A stretch of DNA of 22,963 bases. It comes from Haplomitrium mnioides. Its lineage: Eukaryota; Marchantiophyta; Haplomitriopsida; Calobryales. The position numbers and the translations under genes are program-made. Each line of letters opens with the position of its first letter. The stretch's first letter is position 1. Below are positions 19,488-22,963 of the stretch, piece by piece. The notes beneath the pieces are model-generated. The model was not told the DNA's origin. It did not search any database and saw only the letters and a program-made list of their open reading frames with translations. The stretch covers positions 1 to 22,963 of the forward strand of contig JBNGIS010011348.1 of the NCBI GenBank assembly GCA_049999725.1, read 5' to 3'.

Positions 19488-20267
19488 TTCCTTTTGGTGA
19501 AGGCTTCCAATGCAAGTAGCCAAATAGAGTCTTCAGTCTTATCTTACTTGAGCTGTCTTGGATATTAAGAAATTAACATTGTCTGACATGGCTTAAGATT
19601 GAGAATACAGAGGTGTATGCAAGCTACCTAGTGTGGAATGACAACTTTTTGAGTATTTAGGCATCCAACACAGCTCAAGTTTTGTAGGGTCCTCACTGTT
19701 CCAAATTCAGTATCTACTGATCCCATAGACCAGCCCTGGGCCCCATCCAAACTAGCATCAAGAGCATCATCTAACTGAGTCCAAGTTGAGTGTTGATCTT
19801 TTAGTTCATCTCCATAGGCCTTCTTCCCCTGTAGGATACCAGCTTGACTTGTGTGAGAGCTTCTCTATGTACGGGCATGCATAGATATGCTGTAATACAA
19901 AAAATGACATCTTGTAAACTAAGTCCCTAACAATGTCAGCTGAAATAGCTCTGCAAACAAGTGAAATTCAATACAGAGCCAGAAGAGAAAAAATACCTTC
20001 TCTCCAGCAAGAAGCATAAGATTCAAAGACCCCATCTCCTTATCAAAAAGACCCAGCAAATAGTTACAGGGCTGCCAAGAACTTGACACCAGCAGTGTAT
20101 TTAGAACCAAAAAGGTTGAGAGAGTCCTATGCTCTAACCACCAATTCCTTTTGTCGCGATAAGGGCTTGGGATTGTGGTAGGCAGAAAACTTCAACAGTT
20201 CTTCCTCTTTCCCCATGGATTTGCACAATGGGCAATCAGTCAAGTCCACTAGGAAAATACGCTATAG
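19488..20267 (+). other. 3' flank of the PPR gene
   Basis: No recognisable gene. It presumably includes the PPR 3' untranslated region. I see no clear AATAAA near the stop codon, so the transcript end cannot be placed. Confidence 0.4.
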
Positions 20268-20543
20268 ACCCACTTCTAGAAGTTGTCACGAGTGAGCTAT
20301 GAACTTTCGTAAAGCTATAGTCTTGGTGCCATTTTCAACTGGTTTACTTTCTTTTCTTGCTTGCATAATGTCCAATCCCATCCCAATCCTTCCCTAAACT
20401 GCCACATACCCACTTCTATAAGTTGTAAGAGTGAGCTATAAACTTCCATAAAGCTATAGTCTTGTGCCATTTTCAACTTGTTTAACTTCTTTTCTTGCTT
20501 GCATAATGTCCAATCCCATCCCAATCCTTCTTTAAACTGCCCA
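20268..20543. repeat. Tandem duplication, two copies of ~140 bp
   Basis: Copy 1 starts at 20268 (ACCCACTTCTAGAAGTTG) and copy 2 at 20408 (ACCCACTTCTATAAGTTG). They share GTGAGCTAT, AAAGCTATAGTCTTG and CATAATGTCCAATCCCATCC, with scattered substitutions and small indels. Confidence 0.93.
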
Positions 20544-20627
20544 AATGGTTTAACTCATAGGTTGCTACCTAAGTAATGTGATTGTCACAAGTCCATCCAA
20601 AAAGTACTATACAATTATTTAGATAAC

Positions 20628-20764
20628 CATGTTGCTTGACTCTTTGCAAACAAAACTCAATTCAACAAATTGTTGGAGAAGAATATATTCCATGTTGCTT
20701 GACTTTTTGCAAAAAGGAAGAATACAAAACTCAATTCAACAAATTGTTGGAGAAGAATATATTC
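20628..20764. repeat. Tandem duplication, 63 bp and 74 bp copies
   Basis: CATGTTGCTTGACT starts at 20628 and 20691. Both copies end AATTGTTGGAGAAGAATATATTC. The second has about 11 extra bases (around GGAAGAATA). The function is unknown. Confidence 0.93.
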
Positions 20765-21437
20765 TAGCTAAACGTATATGGGAGACAAGTGTGAAGATAT
20801 GTATTGACTATTGAGCATTCAATCAATAAATGGTGAAAAAATATTTATTACTACGAATGGATGCTCTATTTGATCAAATTCAAGTAGCAAATTACTTTAT
20901 AAAGTTAATTTTAGAAGCAAATATAGTCAAATACAAATCATGAGAAGAGATGTGTGAGAACTAACATTTTAAAGTTGATATGAGCGTTCAAATATCTTGT
21001 TGTTCAAATATCTTGTTATACCTTCTGGATTAACTAATGCTCTTGTAATATTTATGGGTTGTATAAATAATATTTTCTTATCTTATTTGGATAATTTTTT
21101 TTAATAATTTTTTTTTCTATGATAATCTCGTTTACAACAAAAGCCTCCAACAACATCAACAACACTTTTGTCAAATGTTGACAATACTTTATGACCACAA
21201 CAATCTTGCAACAAGACTCGGAGTATGGTTGGCATACTATTGATTTCCTAACAATAATTTTAAACAACACAAAAGAAAAATATCGTACAACATAACACAA
21301 GGAATTAACAATTGTATTATCAACAAAGCATTATGGTAGAGATATAGAGTTTATTATCAATATCAATAGTAGATCTTTAATCTATCTAGAAACACAAAAA
21401 GAGCTCTTGAAAAGGTATCTAGATTTGATAAGCTACG
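20765..21437. other. AT-rich intergenic stretch
   Basis: No gene, RNA gene or clear repeat is visible. It may be part of the decayed Ty3/gypsy copy that becomes recognisable after 21438. Confidence 0.4.
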
Positions 21438-21900
21438 TTGGCGGCAATGCTTCCACAAAAAGACAGTTTATATGAAAGGAAAATAAAAATCATGAAAACA
21501 TTGACTCAAATGCCTCAATTTAACATCTTGTTAAAATTTACAATTCATCTTATGAGGTGGAAAGAAATGTTGGTTGTTGGGAAAGAAGATGAAAAAACTG
21601 TTACCACACAACAAACAAAACTCATGAAAGTTGTAAGAGTACTAGTATTCCTCCAAAATAAAGTGTGGGTTCATCATAATATTAAGTTACACATCGATGT
21701 TTTATATGAAGCATATGATTATGCAATTTGTGGTCATGCTAATATTGAAAAGACTTTGAAAATCTTCAACAAGTTTACTATTGGACTAAGACAAATTATA
21801 ATGTAGATAAATATGTTTGGAGTTGTTGGGTTGTCAACAACAAAAATCAACCAATCTTAAGCATGAAGGCTTATTGCATTTGATATCAATCTCAAATTGA
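21438..21900 (+). pseudogene. Ty3/gypsy integrase zinc-finger remnant
   Basis: The open frame 21438-21806 ends with LHIDVLYEAYDYAICGHANI, then EKTLKIFNKF. This follows the gypsy integrase H2C2 finger pattern (L...IL.EAHD.P.AGH.G..KT). The first zinc-ligand His is Tyr here, the second (GH) is kept. After the stop, another frame continues with GCQQQKSTNLKHEGLLHLI, corresponding to the usual C..CQ..K.....P.GLL.PL part. Missing ligands, a stop and a frameshift show that it is dead. The catalytic core is not recognisable before the next element begins at 21965. The upstream 60 residues are less certain but resemble the connection ahead of the finger. Confidence 0.65.
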
Positions 21901-22088
21901 CGATAGAAATATGTGAGTGTGGATATTATGTGTGAGATAACTTGTATATCTATTGGTTACAATGTGTAACGATCACTAACTTTAGTAAGCCATAGCTAAA
22001 AATGAAGTAAGATATAGTGTCAACTATGTCTAGAAAGCTATTACTAAGTTAGAGTAACAGAAAGTGGTTGCTATTTGAGAGAGTTGGA

Positions 22089-22299
22089 CACGTGGCAAAA
22101 GGAGAGAAAGTCAACGAATTAAAGTGAACAATAGAGCACTTTAGAAGAGAATAAAGACACGCGGCAAGCGAAGAATAAAAGTGAAAAAAAGAACACGTGG
22201 CAAAATGAGAACTAAAGAGATAGAAGGTTTTAAAGATAAGGACACGTGGCAGAAGGAGAACTAAAGAGATACAAGGTTCTAAAGATAAAGACACGTGGC
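22089..22299 (+). promoter_or_regulatory. Cluster of five G-box/ABRE-like CACGTGGC elements in U3
   Basis: CACGTGGC occurs at 22089, 22194, 22243 and 22292, and the variant CACGCGGC at 22158. The last copies lie in a direct repeat of 49 bp (GAGAACTAAAGAGATA, AAGGTT, TAAAGATAA, GACACGTGGCA). Such boxes bind plant bZIP/bHLH factors and ACGTGGC is the abscisic-acid response core. That they act as an enhancer here is inference. Confidence 0.8.
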
Positions 22300-22427
22300 A
22301 ACAAGAGAATAAAAGTAAAGGGTGGCCCAATTAGAGTGAAAGAGAAAAGAGCGGTCCAATTAAAAGAGGATAGAAAAGCAACTAATGAGGTTCATCCACC
22401 TATGTAAGCAAAGAGCTTTCTATCAAG

Positions 22428-22436
22428 TATATAAAG
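22428..22436 (+). promoter_or_regulatory. TATA box of the LTR promoter
   Basis: TATATAAAG lies 129 bp downstream of the last CACGTGGC box and about 140 bp before the end of the LTR, a normal place for an LTR core promoter. Confidence 0.7.
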
Positions 22437-22568
22437 AAAGGAGAGTGCCTTGTTTGGCATCTCTTACCTTGGAGGTTTTGAAGTTCTTTGTGTGCCTTTT
22501 TTATGCTAACTTGTATGTGTTATACTTGTGCTAATTTGTGCGTGTAATGTGGGTTTATGGTGTTACAA

Positions 22569-22586
22569 TGGTATTAGAGCTTGGTC
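22569..22586 (+). promoter_or_regulatory. Primer-binding site, initiator Met tRNA type
   Basis: TGGTATTAGAGCTTGGTC starts one base after the LTR. Its first 12 bases differ from the common TGGTATCAGAGC site at one position (T for C). Confidence 0.85.
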
Positions 22587-22770
22587 TTCTCCAAAGAAGT
22601 GTGGATTACCCCTATTTGGAGAAGTACTAAAGACCTTTTGGAGTAGTGGAATCTCCACTTTGCATCAACTCCAAAAGAGTTAAACTCTCAAGTTTTCACG
22701 AGTAAAGGATAGCGTATATCCCATCTTTTATGAATGAAGATAAGAAGTTGGCTTGATACTATGGTAGCAA

Positions 22771-22963
22771 ATGGATAGAGGAGCATTTTTACCTCATAGA
22801 ATTCCTCTATTGAATCCTTTTAATATTCGTGTGTTTAATATTGACAAACATTTCTTTCGTCAAATTTTAGTATACAATTTTGGGGATGATTTTATGGTTT
22901 TTGTGATGGAATCAAGAGAACCTGTTATCTTACCTATGGTAAATTATGGTGTTACATGGGAGT
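22771..22963 (+). CDS. Open frame running off the window, possible gag start of the second retrotransposon
   Basis: From ATG at 22771 the frame is open for 64 codons to the window edge, beginning MDRGAFLPHRIPLLNPFNIR. It lies about 185 bp after the primer-binding site, where gag would start, but I do not recognise a gag motif. It is rich in Phe, Ile and Val, and the short length makes chance openness possible. Confidence 0.35.
   Translation, partial: MDRGAFLPHRIPLLNPFNIRVFNIDKHFFRQILVYNFGDDFMVFVMESREPVILPMVNYGVTWE

Larger units (their letters stand above)
21965..22567 (+). repeat. 5' LTR of the second retrotransposon
   Basis: It starts TGTAACGATC and ends GGTGTTACA; the terminal hexamers are perfect inverted complements. 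U3 holds the CACGTGGC cluster and a TATA box. With transcription starting about 30 bp after the TATA box, R plus U5 would be about 110 bp. Confidence 0.78.
21965..22963 (+). mobile_element. 5' end of a second LTR retrotransposon, cut by the window edge
   Basis: A 603 bp LTR (21965-22567) with matching ends TGTAAC...GTTACA is followed after one base by TGGTATTAGAGCTTGGTC. This resembles the complement of the 3' end of initiator methionine tRNA (TGGTATCAGAGC), the usual plant retrotransposon primer site. A short leader and an open frame starting at 22771 follow. The second LTR lies outside the window, so family and target duplication cannot be settled. Confidence 0.8.

Noticed and set aside
22049-22330. 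93-residue minus-strand frame
   Set aside because: It lies antisense to the LTR U3 region with the G-box repeats. It is hydrophobic by composition and has no recognisable domain.

Overview
The window is nuclear DNA of a land plant. The evidence is one PLS-class pentatricopeptide-repeat (PPR) gene ending in a complete DYW domain, short GT-AG introns, and nested plant LTR retrotransposons. The wording of the PPR units and the DYW tail looks most like genes of seed-free vascular plants (ferns), with gymnosperms as the second choice. That lineage call is inference from remembered family features, not a search.

Layout. (1) 1-432 is a minisatellite of about 95 bp units that resumes at 15962-16143. 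(2) Between the two halves lies a 15.5 kb Ty1/Copia element on the minus strand (433-15961), with two ~284 bp LTRs, a perfect 5-bp target duplication (GTAAG, 428-432 and 15962-15966) and a polypurine tract beside the 3' LTR. Its gag-protease-integrase-RT-RNase H reading is recognisable from 9176 down to 1087 but carries stops, frameshifts and catalytic substitutions. (3) Two related, mostly non-coding, pyrimidine-rich blocks enlarge it. Block A (3818-7341) splits the integrase and starts at a 10-N assembly gap. Block B (about 9765-13390) sits upstream of gag. Both carry internal tandem arrays. (4) The PPR gene follows at 16173-19487, with its first ATG only 212 bp from the Copia 5' LTR. Its large exon is preceded by two small exons, and joining them completes a motif like the PDF motif of organellar single-strand-binding (OSB) proteins. 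(5) 19488-21437 is intergenic with two local tandem duplications. (6) 21438-21900 is a decayed Ty3/gypsy integrase piece. (7) At 21965 a second LTR retrotransposon begins on the plus strand. It has a 603 bp LTR bounded by TGTAAC/GTTACA, containing a cluster of CACGTGGC boxes, a TATA box and an initiator-Met-tRNA-like primer site. It runs off the window.

Function. The only gene that looks intact is the PPR-DYW gene. Its product is expected to be a mitochondrial or plastid C-to-U RNA-editing factor. Everything else is mobile DNA, repeats or unassigned sequence. I see no operon-like system, CRISPR array or RNA gene.
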